From: Candidatus Protoclostridium gallicola
GTDB lineage: Bacteria > Bacillota > Clostridia > Christensenellales > Pumilibacteraceae
NCBI GenBank assembly: GCA_904387375.1
Contig: CAJFLE010000001.1
Location: forward strand, 248,001 to 312,000
DNA length: 64,000 nt
Direction: 5' to 3'
In this document: piece after piece, positions 45,562 through 56,026 of the stretch
How the letters are laid out: every line of letters starts with the position of its first letter
How positions within the stretch are numbered: the first letter of the stretch is position 1
Notes under the pieces: model-generated
Database searches by the model: none
The model's input: only the letters and a program-made list of their open reading frames with translations
Told to the model about the DNA's origin: nothing
Translations under genes and position numbers: made by a program

Positions 45562-46341
45562 TTATTCTCCGGTGTCGAGTTTCGTCAAATCTATTTCGCC
45601 GAAAGTTTCTGACTGCTCTGCGGTGAGATACTGCAATTTCATAAGCTCAAGCAATGCCTGGAACGTGGTTATGACCTCGTTCACTGTCGGATAATCGCCG
45701 AAAAGCTCCGTAAACTTCATTTTATGTTTATCGTCAAGCGTCGCGCGTATATGATCGATTTTCTCGCTGACCGTAAAAGGATCGCGCACGATTTCTTTCG
45801 GAGTAATCTCGAGCGAACGTTTTTCAGCGCGTTCGTATATCTTGCGCAACGCCTCGAAAAGTCCTTCGAGCGTCATATCTTTCAGAACGGTGCGCTCATC
45901 GCCCACGGTCTTATCGGGCTCGCGGAAATGCGTACCGACCGCTTCGAGTTCCTTCAGTTTCTCGGTTTCCTTTTTATACAGTTCGTACTCTTCCAGCCGC
46001 CTGATCAGCTCGCTGCCGTCGTCCTCCTCTTCGTTATGAGGAGTCTCCGGCTTGGGAAGCAGCGACTTCGCTTTGATTTCGAGCAGATACGCCGCCATTC
46101 CGAGAAATTCGGACGCTTTATCCAGGTCAACCTTGTCGATATCCTCTATGTATTCAAGGAACTGCCGCGTTATATCGGACACATATATATCGCATATACG
46201 TATTTTCGCCCTTTTTATAAGATGCAACAGCAGATCGAGAGGCCCCTCGAACGCGTCGAGTTTGACGCGGAGACCGCTGCCGCCGTCCAGAGAATCGTCA
46301 TCCAGTTCGTAATCTTTAACTTCTTCTTCATCCATACCCAT
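45562..46341 (-). CDS. scpA: Segregation and condensation protein A
   Basis: 259 aa; LDAFEGPLDLLLHLIKRAKIRICDIYVSDITRQFL, EFLGMAAYLLEIKAKSLLP. Confidence 0.96.
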   Translation of the reverse strand: MGMDEEEVKDYELDDDSLDGGSGLRVKLDAFEGPLDLLLHLIKRAKIRICDIYVSDITRQFLEYIEDIDKVDLDKASEFLGMAAYLLEIKAKSLLPKPETPHNEEEDDGSELIRRLEEYELYKKETEKLKELEAVGTHFREPDKTVGDERTVLKDMTLEGLFEALRKIYERAEKRSLEITPKEIVRDPFTVSEKIDHIRATLDDKHKMKFTELFGDYPTVNEVITTFQALLELMKLQYLTAEQSETFGEIDLTKLDTGE

Positions 46342-46342
46342 G

Positions 46343-47098
46343 TTAAAGCACCGGTCCCATTCCGAACATCATTGTAAAGAGCGACAGTATTCCGCCCCCT
46401 ATCCAGTACGAACAGGTATCGAGATAAAGTCCCAGGATATCGACGTATTGCAGCCACCCGACGTGCGCATAAGTACTAATATAGTAAACGCCGAAATGCA
46501 GAACAAAAAGCGCTATGAGAATATATGTGCCGTATCTGCGCAGAAATTCTATAAACCTGTTGCCGCGGTCGGCGTACGCCTCGATGATTTTGAATCCGTC
46601 GAGCGGTCCGAGCGGAATGATATTGAACAGAAAAAGCATGAGATTGACCGACGTAAACAGGCTCAGAAACGTAGCAATAAAGAAATACAGATATACGGAC
46701 GCAGCTGCGATCTGCGCCTCAAAAAACATCACGAGCGCATAGAAGAACGATCCCACAATCACCGCCGCGAGATTATACGTCACGCCGGCGATAGCCACGG
46801 TAAACAGTCCGCGGCGCGGCACTTTGAAATTATACGGATTAACGGGAACGGGCTTCGCGAATCCCACGCCCATGGTAATGAGCATAAGAAAACCGACGAG
46901 ATCGAAGTGCGCTATCGGATTCATGGTCAGTCTGCCGTTGACCTGAGCGGTAAGATCGCCGTTCCATTTCGCGACAAGACCGTGGGCTATCTCATGCGGA
47001 ATAATCGCCAGATAAATGGCAAGCACAAAAGCGATAAGCGCCAACAAAGTCAGCGCTATATCTTGGGTAATATAAAAGACATTAATGACATAACTCAT
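46343..47098 (-). CDS. Site-2 protease family (M50) membrane protein
   Basis: 251 aa; IPHEIAHGLVAKWNGD (HExxH), FNIIPLGPLDGFKI. Confidence 0.92.
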   Translation of the reverse strand: MSYVINVFYITQDIALTLLALIAFVLAIYLAIIPHEIAHGLVAKWNGDLTAQVNGRLTMNPIAHFDLVGFLMLITMGVGFAKPVPVNPYNFKVPRRGLFTVAIAGVTYNLAAVIVGSFFYALVMFFEAQIAAASVYLYFFIATFLSLFTSVNLMLFLFNIIPLGPLDGFKIIEAYADRGNRFIEFLRRYGTYILIALFVLHFGVYYISTYAHVGWLQYVDILGLYLDTCSYWIGGGILSLFTMMFGMGPVL

Positions 47099-47133
47099 TC
47101 CGCATTCCGCCTTTCCGCATCAACCTTGCGTGA

Positions 47134-47162
47134 ATTATAACATTTTGCGAAAGATTAGTCAA
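47134..47162 (-). promoter_or_regulatory. SigA-type promoter for the M50-scpA-scpB operon
   Basis: Minus strand TTGACT - 17 nt - TATAAT. Confidence 0.85.
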
Positions 47163-47177
47163 CGTTTTTAAGCGCAC

Positions 47178-48344
47178 TCACCACGAACGCAGCAATTCTC
47201 CGAGGATATCGAGATATCCCGGCACGGTAAGCTCGGTCGAAGTAACGAGGGGCGAAGAAGCGACGAGTTCCCCGTCGGCAAATACCGACAATTTCCCCAC
47301 CGTGCTGCCGGCAGCCACCGGCAGAGAGATATTTTCGTCGAAAGCGATTTCGTATGTCAGTTCGGCAGAGCTCCCACGCGCCGCGAGATAAAATCCGTTT
47401 TCAGCGGGAGCCACGGCACTCCGCTTTTCTTTTGACGCGGGAATCTCCAGCGCCGCATCCAGTTCCACGCCGCCGAAAATCACCTGCCGCGTTTCGTAGT
47501 TGGCAAACCCGTAATCGAACAGTTTGCAGATCTGCGCGTTGCGGCCTTTCGACGTCTGCGCGCCGGTCACGACGCTTATAAGCCGCGTGCCGTTTCTCTC
47601 CGCAGTCGCCGAAAGACAGTACATGGCCTCGTTGGTAAAACCCGTCTTTCCGCCGTCGCACCCCTCATACGAACGTATAAGCTTGTTAGTATTGGTCAGC
47701 ATGGTTTTTCTGCCCGAAGGATGCTCGAAATCAAACATCCAGATGCCGGAATACTCGAAATATTTGTCGTGTCCGATAAGTTCGCGGAACATGACGGCGG
47801 CATCGGCGGCGCAGGAATACTGATTGGGTGCGGGCAGTCCGGTGCAATTCACGAAGTTCGTATCGTTCATACCCAGTTCGGCAGCCCTATCGTTCATGTC
47901 GCCCACAAACGCGTCCACCGATCCGCCGAGGCGCTCGGCTATGGCGACGCACGCGTCGTTGGCGGACGCTACTATTATCGCCTTGATCAGATCGTCGGCC
48001 TTATATTCGGCATGCGCGTCCAGGAATGCCTGGCTGCCGCCCATCGACGAAGCGTTCTCGCTTACTGTGATCGACTCGCCGAGGCCGAGTTCGCCCGCAT
48101 CCACGGCGTCGAACGCAAGCACCAGAGTCATGATTTTTACCATGCTTGCCACGGGACGATGCTCCCGCGCATTCTGCTCGTAAAGCGTCGTGCCTGTTGC
48201 CGCGTCCATCAGAAACGCGGACGGTGCGTCTACCGAAAACGAACCGGTTTCCGCGGCTCCGGCGCCGAATACCACGGACGATGCGGCGACCATTATCGCA
48301 AGCGCGCACGCGGCGATCGCTAAAAATCTGGAATTTCTTTTCAT
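47178..48344 (-). CDS. D-alanyl-D-alanine carboxypeptidase (S11)
   Basis: Signal peptide; SMVKIMTLV (SxxK), ASANDACVAIAE, GGKTGFTNEA (KTG). Start placed at MKRNSRFLA. Confidence 0.93.
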   Translation of the reverse strand: MKRNSRFLAIAACALAIMVAASSVVFGAGAAETGSFSVDAPSAFLMDAATGTTLYEQNAREHRPVASMVKIMTLVLAFDAVDAGELGLGESITVSENASSMGGSQAFLDAHAEYKADDLIKAIIVASANDACVAIAERLGGSVDAFVGDMNDRAAELGMNDTNFVNCTGLPAPNQYSCAADAAVMFRELIGHDKYFEYSGIWMFDFEHPSGRKTMLTNTNKLIRSYEGCDGGKTGFTNEAMYCLSATAERNGTRLISVVTGAQTSKGRNAQICKLFDYGFANYETRQVIFGGVELDAALEIPASKEKRSAVAPAENGFYLAARGSSAELTYEIAFDENISLPVAAGSTVGKLSVFADGELVASSPLVTSTELTVPGYLDILGELLRSW

Positions 48345-48398
48345 ACGCCAATCCTCCACGAGAGAATTTTGCGTATATATCAAGAAAAATATGTAATT

Positions 48399-49013
48399 CT
48401 ACAGAAAAAAGGATAATAAAATTACAAGGACGTATTTTATCAGGAGCACCGCGGCGCCGAGAAGCAGCACATAGACAGAGCCAAGCAGCACTTTATTCAG
48501 CGGCGTTGAACATCCGTACTTCTTGATTTCTCCGGCAATGCGCGACAGCACGGCAAAATGAGCGAACAGAATCAGATCGTAAACCAGCGTCGAAATTGCA
48601 TAACACACCGCAAACGGAATGGCAAGCGCGCCGTATACCCGGATTACCAACACTACCGTGCCGCCCTGAAAATATCCGACAACCACGGTTAGTACGATAA
48701 GTATAATCGGAGCGAAGGTCAGCCTGCTCAGAAAAGACGTCGAAATTACGATTGCAATAAAAACAAATAGCGAACCGAAAATGAATTGCAGATAGGCCGC
48801 CTGCTCCGTTACCGCATATATCGAACCGTTGTGCGAGGCCAGCGCCGCAAGCGGATCCACGGGTTTGAGCGCGGACAGAATACCGAATACCAGTCCGCAC
48901 ACCAGCACGGCGGAATACACGATAAGCCGGAATTTATGCTCCGCGATAAAGCGGCAGAGGTCATCCGCCTTCGACATCATAAAATATCTGAAATTGTTTC
49001 CGTGCGCTTTCAC
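48399..49013 (-). CDS. Hypothetical multi-pass membrane protein
   Basis: 204 aa, about five hydrophobic segments; no recognised family. Confidence 0.6.
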   Translation of the reverse strand: MKAHGNNFRYFMMSKADDLCRFIAEHKFRLIVYSAVLVCGLVFGILSALKPVDPLAALASHNGSIYAVTEQAAYLQFIFGSLFVFIAIVISTSFLSRLTFAPIILIVLTVVVGYFQGGTVVLVIRVYGALAIPFAVCYAISTLVYDLILFAHFAVLSRIAGEIKKYGCSTPLNKVLLGSVYVLLLGAAVLLIKYVLVILLSFFL

Positions 49014-49085
49014 ACGAAATAATTATGTCGAAACTGCGCGAAATATGAGCGAAATTCATACTATGCCAGACATAAATATTAAAAA

Positions 49086-50066
49086 TTATGCACCGATTAG
49101 CCAATCGGTATAAACGCCGTATCCGCGAGTGGCGTCGTTGGTAAACACATGCGTAAGCGCGCCGGCGAGCTTTCCGTTCTGCAGTATCGGGCTGCCGCTC
49201 ATGCCCTGGAGAATCCCTCCGGTATTTTTCAGCAGCGTTTCGTCGGTCACTTTTATGACCATTCCCTTTTCCGACGGCGACGGCTGATACGACGCCTTGA
49301 CTATCTCTATATCGTAAAATACCGGCTCGCTGCGTATGGTGGTTACGATCTGAGCCTTGCCGGGCTTTACCTCACCCCTCGGCATCGTCTTGATTTTAGT
49401 CATTCCGTCCGTATTTGCGATACGTCCGCGCAGGCCGTAATCGGAATTTTCCTCGATCTCGCCCCATACTTTTCTGCCGACGGAACGGCCTATGATGCGT
49501 CCGGGTTTTCCGCCCGCAGGGCGCTGAATGCCGCTGACCTCGCACCGGTAAGTATATCCGGCGCGGCACACAAACCGCGACGTACTGTCGCTGTCGGATA
49601 TAGGATGACCGAGAGCATAGAATCTGCCGTCGGCCGTCGCGCACGTAACGGTCCCCAGTCCGGTCAGTCCGTCCTTGCATTGAAAACCCAGTTTGAGTTT
49701 GTCCGAACATACGTCTTTTTCTGGCATGAGTTCGACGGTAACCGCGTTGTCCGCACGCATTACGGATATCGAAAGAGGTACGGTGACGCCGTCGTTCATG
49801 ATGCGCGTAATGTCCGATCTCGACGATACAGCATGGCCGTTTATGCTCTTTATTACATCCCCCGCTTTAATTTCGCCGTTTACGGCATAATTTTCGGTAA
49901 CCGAACGCACTATGGGCCCGTCGCTCAGCATTTCAATGCTTACGGGATAACCCCCGAGGTAGACCTCGTCCGGAACCTTCGACGCAAAAACCGTCGTCGG
50001 TGCGACCGCAACCATACAGGCAAACGCGATCAGAAACACCGCGGCTATCGATCTGAATTTCGTCAT
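49086..50066 (-). CDS. spoIVB: SpoIVB-like peptidase (S55, PDZ)
   Basis: PDZ (IKAGDVIKSINGHAV), ALGHPISD (His), GMSGSPILQNGKLAGALTHVFTNDATRGYGVYTDWL (Ser). Located next to recN. Confidence 0.92.
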   Translation of the reverse strand: MTKFRSIAAVFLIAFACMVAVAPTTVFASKVPDEVYLGGYPVSIEMLSDGPIVRSVTENYAVNGEIKAGDVIKSINGHAVSSRSDITRIMNDGVTVPLSISVMRADNAVTVELMPEKDVCSDKLKLGFQCKDGLTGLGTVTCATADGRFYALGHPISDSDSTSRFVCRAGYTYRCEVSGIQRPAGGKPGRIIGRSVGRKVWGEIEENSDYGLRGRIANTDGMTKIKTMPRGEVKPGKAQIVTTIRSEPVFYDIEIVKASYQPSPSEKGMVIKVTDETLLKNTGGILQGMSGSPILQNGKLAGALTHVFTNDATRGYGVYTDWLIGA

Positions 50067-50155
50067 AACACATTTATCATGAGCCGAGCGGCAAACGGTT
50101 ATGCGCAAACGAAAAGCGGCGCAGATAATGCGCCGCAGGAAATTTCAGTAAGGTT

Positions 50156-51853
50156 TTATACGAGCCCGGCCTTGTATCCGTCGCTCCAGTCTTTAAGCTC
50201 TTCAGCCGAACGTTTAGCCGCCGAGCTGACTCCGCGCGCGCCGGACAAACGGGAAATCTCGTCTATCATGCCTGCGCGGTCGAGCAGCCGGACGCCGGTA
50301 CGCGTCGTAGTGCCGTCCGAACTCTTTTCGATGAAATACTGACGATCGGCCATGGACGCTATCTGCGGCAGGTGCGTTACGCAAAGCACCTGGCTGTGCC
50401 TGGAAATTTCCGCCAGTTTTTTTGCCACTTCGAGCCCTATCGCACCGCTGATACCCGTATCGATTTCGTCGAATATCATAGTACCGACGCCAGCATAACG
50501 GCTGGAAATCACTTTGAGCGCAAGCATGAAACGCGACATTTCGCCGCCCGAAATAATTTTCACGAGCGGAAGCAGCGGCTGTCCGGGATTGGGCGACAGC
50601 AGAAATTCGATATCGTCCGCACCGGCGGAAGTGACGTGCGAAGCGAAAGCGGAACGCGCGGGCATTTCGGCAAACGATACTTTGAATTCGGAATTCTTCA
50701 TACCGAGTGCGGCGAGCTCGTTCTTTACGTCGCGCTCCAGCCTTTCGGCTCCGCGTCTGCGCAGCTCGGAAGCGTCGCACGACAGCGAGTAAAGCTCGTC
50801 GAGCGTTCTTTCCGCCCTTTCGCACAGCAGATCGTATTCGTCGTCGCTGTCGGTCAGCGCGGCAAGCTCTTCGTTCATTTTCGCCAGCTTGTCCGGCAGT
50901 TCCGTCAGTTCGCCGTATTTCTTTTTCAGCGAGCGCAGCTGCTGCAGCCGCGATTCCACTTTTTCGAGATCGCTCTCGTCGAAATCCACGTCTTCGAGCA
51001 GACCGGAAACGGTGGACGCGATATCGTCGAGTTCTATCGAAAGCGCATTGAGGCGCTCTTCGAGTTCGCCGTATTCGGAGGAGAAAGACGCAATCGGAGA
51101 CAGCGCGCGCACGGCATCGTATATTTTATCCGTGCCGCCGTTTTCTCCGGACATGGCCTCCGCGGCGGCAGACAGCGCCGCCTTAATTTTTTCGCCGTGA
51201 ACGGCGCGGCTGCGGAAATCGATGAGCTCTTCCTCCTCGCCTTCGCGTACCGCCGCGCGCTCGATTTCGTTTATCTGATAAGTAAGAATATCTATGCGCT
51301 GCATGCGCTGCGCCGAATCGCCTACCGCGGCGATACGTCTTTTCAGATCCGTATATTCGCGGTACTTTACGGCCAGCATTTCCAGCACTTCGGCCAGCTT
51401 CACGCCGGCGTACGCGTCGAGTATGACGCCGTGCTCGCGTTTGTCCGCAAGCAGCTGGTATTCGTTCTGTCCGCAGATATCGACAAGATGCGACGTTATG
51501 GCGCGGAGCATTTTCACGGTTACGCTTTTACCGTTGACGCGTATGTCGTTTCTGCCGTCGGCGTTGAATTTGCGACTTATTATAAGCTCGCTGTCGCGTT
51601 CGATGCCGAATTCGTCCAGAAACGCAGCGTCGTTTTCGCCCGGCAAAACGAAAACGCCTTCGACTTCGCCTGCATCGGCGCCGTAACTGAGCATCGTTCT
51701 GTCGTACTTGCCGCCCATGAGCAGCATGAGCGCGTCCACTATAATGGATTTGCCGGCGCCGGTCTCGCCGCTCAGAATATTGAGCTTATCCGAGAATTCC
51801 AGCTCGGCGCCCGAAATAAGCGCCAGATTTTCGATTCTTATCCTCTGCAGCAT
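50156..51853 (-). CDS. recN: DNA repair protein RecN
   Basis: 565 aa; GETGAGKSIIVDALMLLMG, DICGQNEYQLLADKREHGVILDAY, ISGGEMSRFMLALK, FDEIDTGISG. Confidence 0.96.
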   Translation of the reverse strand: MLQRIRIENLALISGAELEFSDKLNILSGETGAGKSIIVDALMLLMGGKYDRTMLSYGADAGEVEGVFVLPGENDAAFLDEFGIERDSELIISRKFNADGRNDIRVNGKSVTVKMLRAITSHLVDICGQNEYQLLADKREHGVILDAYAGVKLAEVLEMLAVKYREYTDLKRRIAAVGDSAQRMQRIDILTYQINEIERAAVREGEEEELIDFRSRAVHGEKIKAALSAAAEAMSGENGGTDKIYDAVRALSPIASFSSEYGELEERLNALSIELDDIASTVSGLLEDVDFDESDLEKVESRLQQLRSLKKKYGELTELPDKLAKMNEELAALTDSDDEYDLLCERAERTLDELYSLSCDASELRRRGAERLERDVKNELAALGMKNSEFKVSFAEMPARSAFASHVTSAGADDIEFLLSPNPGQPLLPLVKIISGGEMSRFMLALKVISSRYAGVGTMIFDEIDTGISGAIGLEVAKKLAEISRHSQVLCVTHLPQIASMADRQYFIEKSSDGTTTRTGVRLLDRAGMIDEISRLSGARGVSSAAKRSAEELKDWSDGYKAGLV

Positions 51854-51856
51854 TTC

Positions 51857-52303
51857 TCAGAGCATCTCCCTGAGCAGATTGGCGATTTCTTCGGCCGATT
51901 CTGACGTACGCGCCACAACCAGCACCGTATCGTCGCCCGCGACGCAGCCGAGTACGTCGAGATTGTCAAGCCTGTCTATATTCATACCCACCGTGGAGGC
52001 GCCGCCCGGCACCGTTTTTATAACTACGAGGTTTTGAGCCGAGGTTATGGACAGCACGGCGTTGCGGTATATATTGGTTATGTTGGAGGAAAAACGCTTG
52101 GAATGCCCAGCTTCCTTGACATACCGCTGACGACCGCGGTCGCTTATTTTTATAAGCCCGAGTTCTTTGATGTCGCGGGAAACGGTGGCCTGCGTCACGT
52201 TGAAGCCTGCCGCGATGAGTTCGTTCGCAAGATCTTCCTGCGTTTCGATAACCTTGTCGGATATGATTTCGAGTATCTTGAAATGTCTGGCGTTCCTTGC
52301 CAT
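51857..52303 (-). CDS. argR: Arginine repressor ArgR
   Basis: 148 aa; ETQEDLANELIAAGFNVTQATVSRDIKELGLIKI, GCVAGDDTVLVVARTSESAEEIANLL. Confidence 0.95.
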   Translation of the reverse strand: MARNARHFKILEIISDKVIETQEDLANELIAAGFNVTQATVSRDIKELGLIKISDRGRQRYVKEAGHSKRFSSNITNIYRNAVLSITSAQNLVVIKTVPGGASTVGMNIDRLDNLDVLGCVAGDDTVLVVARTSESAEEIANLLREML

Positions 52304-52305
52304 TA

Positions 52306-53127
52306 TCAGACCTCCTCCACGCTGCCGTCCAGTTTTTCGCGCAGACGTGCGTAAAAGTTTTCGGCGCCCGTATCTACGAGCAGCGCTTCGACGTCGGATC
52401 TGCGAACGACCACAGAATGCGCGCCGTTCTCCACCCTGCCGTCCGCGATTATGCACGTCTCCTCGTCGGACGTTATTTCCACGGCCTGCGACGCGTCGAC
52501 GATGACTGGCTTGGACGAAAGATGGTGGCAGTTTATGGGCACTACGAGATTGCAGCGCACTCCGGGATCGACGATGGGGCCGCCCGCGGACAGCGCGTAT
52601 CCCGTAGAACCCGTGGGAGTGCTTACCATACAGCCGTCGCACTTCGCGCTGCTGAGCACCCCGCCGCCCACCTTTACGGTCAGCGTCACAGTTTTACCCA
52701 CGTTTTTCTTGTAGATGACGATTTCGTTCAGCGCAAGCAGCCGTTTGCCGGCGGCATACGTCTCCAGCATAGCCAGCCTGCGCACGGAATAATCTCCTTT
52801 GGCAAGGCGGACGACGCATTCGTCAAGCGCGTCCGTGCCGCATGCCGAAAGGAATCCTATGTGACCGAGATTGATCCCGAGCACCGGTATACCTTTTTCG
52901 GCGGCAAACGCGACCGCGGAAAGTATGGTTCCGTCGCCGCCCAGCGTCACGATAACGTCGGGGCGCGGCTCGCAGTCGTCGCCGAAATAGCTCACGCCGT
53001 TTATAAGTCCGCGCAGCGACGAATGTAGCACGAACGGAACGGAAGCGCGGCGAAGCAGACCGATGAGTTTTTCGGTCGTAGCCAGTTTTTCGTCACGTTC
53101 GGGGTTGGAATAAATTCCTGTCAGCAT
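52306..53127 (-). CDS. nadK: NAD kinase
   Basis: 273 aa; VTLGGDGTILSAV, GINLGHIGFLSA, STPTGSTGYALSAGGPIVDP. Confidence 0.95.
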   Translation of the reverse strand: MLTGIYSNPERDEKLATTEKLIGLLRRASVPFVLHSSLRGLINGVSYFGDDCEPRPDVIVTLGGDGTILSAVAFAAEKGIPVLGINLGHIGFLSACGTDALDECVVRLAKGDYSVRRLAMLETYAAGKRLLALNEIVIYKKNVGKTVTLTVKVGGGVLSSAKCDGCMVSTPTGSTGYALSAGGPIVDPGVRCNLVVPINCHHLSSKPVIVDASQAVEITSDEETCIIADGRVENGAHSVVVRRSDVEALLVDTGAENFYARLREKLDGSVEEV

Positions 53128-53154
53128 ACGTCAATTATACAATATTATCGATAT

Positions 53155-54975
53155 TTATTCAAGGATTTTCGAGTTCTTATCGTGCGCGGCGATTATTTTT
53201 TCGAGATTTTCGCTCGTCAGACCGTTTTCCGCAAGCGCGCCTTCCACGGACAGATTGCCGCAGAACTTGTCGGCGAACCCGAGACGGATCAGCTCGCACC
53301 TTTTGTTTTCGCCGTAATATGCGAGCACGCTCTCGCCGAAGCCGCCGCGCAGCATTCCGTCCTCGACGGTTATGACGAGATTGCCTTCCCTGTTGATTTC
53401 GTCCAGAAAGGCGGTGTCAAGCGGCTTGATAAAGCGCACGTTGACGACCGTAGCGCCGCTGCCGCACGAAAGATCGAGCATGCGGCTGCCGGGTGCAAGT
53501 ATGTACACGTCGCGCCGGCCTTCTTCGGCAACCGTCCATTTTCCGTACTCAACGGGCGGTACGGGTCTGTCGGTCACGTATTCCTTCGGGTATCTTATGG
53601 AAAGCGGGCCGTCGAAGGACAGCGACCACCGCATCATTGCGGCCAGCTCTTCCCCGCACGAAGGCGTCACCACGGTCATGTTCGGCAGCGACGACAGATA
53701 CGGTATGTCGAACAGCCCCTGATGCGTGGCTCCGTCGGCGCCCACCGCCCCCGCTCTGTCCACGAGAAAACGCACGGGCAGTTTGTTAAGGCATACGTCG
53801 TGAACGAGCTGGTCGTACGCCCGCTGCAGAAATGTGGAGTATACGGCAAAATACGGTTTTGCTCCGCCGGCGGCCATACCCGCGCACAGTGCGGCGGCAT
53901 GCTGTTCGGCGATACCCACATCGAAACATCTGTCGGGAAACGCTTCCTTCATTGCAGTCAGTCCGGTGCCCGGCAGCATCGCCGCCGAGACGGCTACTAC
54001 CTTTTTGTCGTTTCCGGCAAGCTCGGTCAGCGTGCAGCCCACGACGTCCGAATACTTATGCGCCGCGCGATGCGCGCCTTCCACTCCGTGATATTTTTCC
54101 GGATCCTTTTCCGCTTCGTACAGACCGCTGCCCTTGTTGGTAACGAGATGCAGGATCGCCGGGTGGTTTCTGGTTTTAAGCTGCATGAGCATGCGTACGA
54201 CTTCCCGGATATTGTGTCCGTCGAAGGCGCCGTAATACTTGATGCCGAACTGCTCGAACAGTTTATTCGTTATGGGCAGCTGTTTTTTCACGAAAGATTT
54301 TGCGCGCTCGACCACTTTCACTAGCGACGGACCGACGAGAGGTACTCCGTCGATTCCGGTTTTGAACGTGGTTTTCAGCGCTTTATACCGGCGGCTGAGC
54401 CGCAGCCTGCCGAGATATGCGGAAATCGCGCCGACGTTTTTGGAAATCGACATATTGTTGTCGTTGAGGATTATTATCATGCGCGTACCCGACGCGCCTA
54501 TATCGTTGAGCGCCTCGTATGCCATCCCGCCCGTCAGCGCTCCGTCGCCGATTACGGACACGACGTTGTAATGCCCGCCCGTCAGATCGCGGGCGCGCGC
54601 CAGCCCCAGTCCCACGGACAGCGAAGTACTGCTGTGGCCGGTGGAAAAAGCGTCGCACTCGCTCTCCCGCATGTTTTCAAACCCGGTCAGTCCGTCCGGC
54701 GTGCGCAGCGTTTCGAACGCGTCGCGGCGGCCGGTTATTATCTTATGCGCATACGACTGATGCCCGACGTCGAACACGATTTTGTCCTCGGGACAGTCGA
54801 AAACGTAGTGCAGCGCTATCGTAAAATCGACGGCGCCCAGATTGGAGGAAAGGTGCCCGCCGTTTTTGCTCACGACCTTGATTATATACTCCCTGACTTC
54901 GCCGGCGTACAGCTCCAGCTCGCGCATATCGAGCTTTTTGAGATCGGCGGGAGAATTTACTCGTTCAAGATACAT
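53155..54975 (-). CDS. dxs: 1-deoxy-D-xylulose-5-phosphate synthase
   Basis: 606 aa; GGHLSSNLGAVDFTIALHYVFD, DVGHQSYAHKIITGR, VIGDGALTGGMAYEALN, YSTFLQRAYDQLVHDV. Confidence 0.97.
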   Translation of the reverse strand: MYLERVNSPADLKKLDMRELELYAGEVREYIIKVVSKNGGHLSSNLGAVDFTIALHYVFDCPEDKIVFDVGHQSYAHKIITGRRDAFETLRTPDGLTGFENMRESECDAFSTGHSSTSLSVGLGLARARDLTGGHYNVVSVIGDGALTGGMAYEALNDIGASGTRMIIILNDNNMSISKNVGAISAYLGRLRLSRRYKALKTTFKTGIDGVPLVGPSLVKVVERAKSFVKKQLPITNKLFEQFGIKYYGAFDGHNIREVVRMLMQLKTRNHPAILHLVTNKGSGLYEAEKDPEKYHGVEGAHRAAHKYSDVVGCTLTELAGNDKKVVAVSAAMLPGTGLTAMKEAFPDRCFDVGIAEQHAAALCAGMAAGGAKPYFAVYSTFLQRAYDQLVHDVCLNKLPVRFLVDRAGAVGADGATHQGLFDIPYLSSLPNMTVVTPSCGEELAAMMRWSLSFDGPLSIRYPKEYVTDRPVPPVEYGKWTVAEEGRRDVYILAPGSRMLDLSCGSGATVVNVRFIKPLDTAFLDEINREGNLVITVEDGMLRGGFGESVLAYYGENKRCELIRLGFADKFCGNLSVEGALAENGLTSENLEKIIAAHDKNSKILE

Positions 54976-54978
54976 ATA

Positions 54979-55803
54979 TCAGATTCCGTCCGTATTTCTG
55001 AGCAGAAAGGCCTTTGTCAGCTCTTCGAGAAACGCGGTATCGCCGCCCGTTTTTTTCAGCAGCGCGGCGGCCTCGCCGACCAGCGAATCAAGCTCGCGCT
55101 TCGCAGCCTCCCTGCCCAGCGCTCCGACAAGCGATGTTTCTCCCGAATCGGAATCGAGCAGATCGTCGCACAGCTGGAATGCCGCGCCGAAAACGCCGGC
55201 ATATTCCTTCCACGGTCCGGTATCGGCGCCGGCGGATATCGCGCCGCCGACGACCGCCGCCTCGATGAGTTTACCCGTTTTGAGGGATGTAATGCGGCGC
55301 AGCCTGTCAGCGTCCGCCGCTTTGCCTTCGAATTCCATTGCCTGGCCGCCTACCATGCCGCAGGCGCCCGCGTTGTCCGCAAGCAGAGCGGAAATACGCG
55401 CGAATTTCGCATCGCGGCACGACGCCCCTGCGATCAGTCCGAAAGCGAGCGTAAGCAGCGCGTCGCCGGCGAGCACCGCCGTCGCCTCTCCGAATTTCCG
55501 GTGCACGGTCGGCCTGCCGCGGCGGTAATCGTCGTTATCCATGGCGGGAAGGTCGTCGTGCACGAGCGAATAGGCATGCACGCACTCGAGAGCGCATGCC
55601 GCTTTCATATCGTCCGCGGACGGCCGCGCGCCGCACGAAGCGAGCACTGCAAGATAAAGCACGGGGCGCAGGCGTTTGCCGCCCCCGAGCAGCGCATATT
55701 CCATGCCGTCGCGCAAGGCGACCGGCGCGTCTTTCGGCACAACCGATGCCAGCGCGTCGTCCACAGTACTCTTTATCCGTTCGTATTCGCTTCTGAAATC
55801 CAT
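54979..55803 (-). CDS. ispA: Polyprenyl synthetase (farnesyl diphosphate synthase type)
   Basis: GGGKRLRPVLYLA, YSLVHDDLPAMDNDDYRRGRPTVH (DDxxxxD), QLCDDLLDSD. Confidence 0.95.
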   Translation of the reverse strand: MDFRSEYERIKSTVDDALASVVPKDAPVALRDGMEYALLGGGKRLRPVLYLAVLASCGARPSADDMKAACALECVHAYSLVHDDLPAMDNDDYRRGRPTVHRKFGEATAVLAGDALLTLAFGLIAGASCRDAKFARISALLADNAGACGMVGGQAMEFEGKAADADRLRRITSLKTGKLIEAAVVGGAISAGADTGPWKEYAGVFGAAFQLCDDLLDSDSGETSLVGALGREAAKRELDSLVGEAAALLKKTGGDTAFLEELTKAFLLRNTDGI

Positions 55804-56018
55804 TATTCCTTTTCTATATCGAGAGGTTGCTCGATCAGTTCGTTCATCTGTTTTTTCAGTTCGGTTATTCTGCCTTTCGTGGCATTGAGGCTGTCGAGGC
55901 ACTCTTTGGTCACTGCGATGCCCTTTTCGAACAGCGCGATACCTTCCTCGAGCGTAACCCCGTCCGATTCGAGCGCAGCAAGCAGTTTTTCCAGTTCGTT
56001 TATCTTTTCGTCAAGCAT
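55803..56018 (-). CDS. xseB: Exodeoxyribonuclease VII small subunit
   Basis: 71 aa; LEKLLAALESDGVTLEEGIALFEKGIAVTKECLDSLN, adjacent to xseA. Confidence 0.93.
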   Translation of the reverse strand: MLDEKINELEKLLAALESDGVTLEEGIALFEKGIAVTKECLDSLNATKGRITELKKQMNELIEQPLDIEKE

Positions 56019-56026
56019 GTTTCACC

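Noticed and set aside
52304-52642. N-terminal extension of the argR ORF
   Set aside because: Arg/Ser-rich out-of-frame nadK sequence; ArgR begins at MARNARHFKILE.
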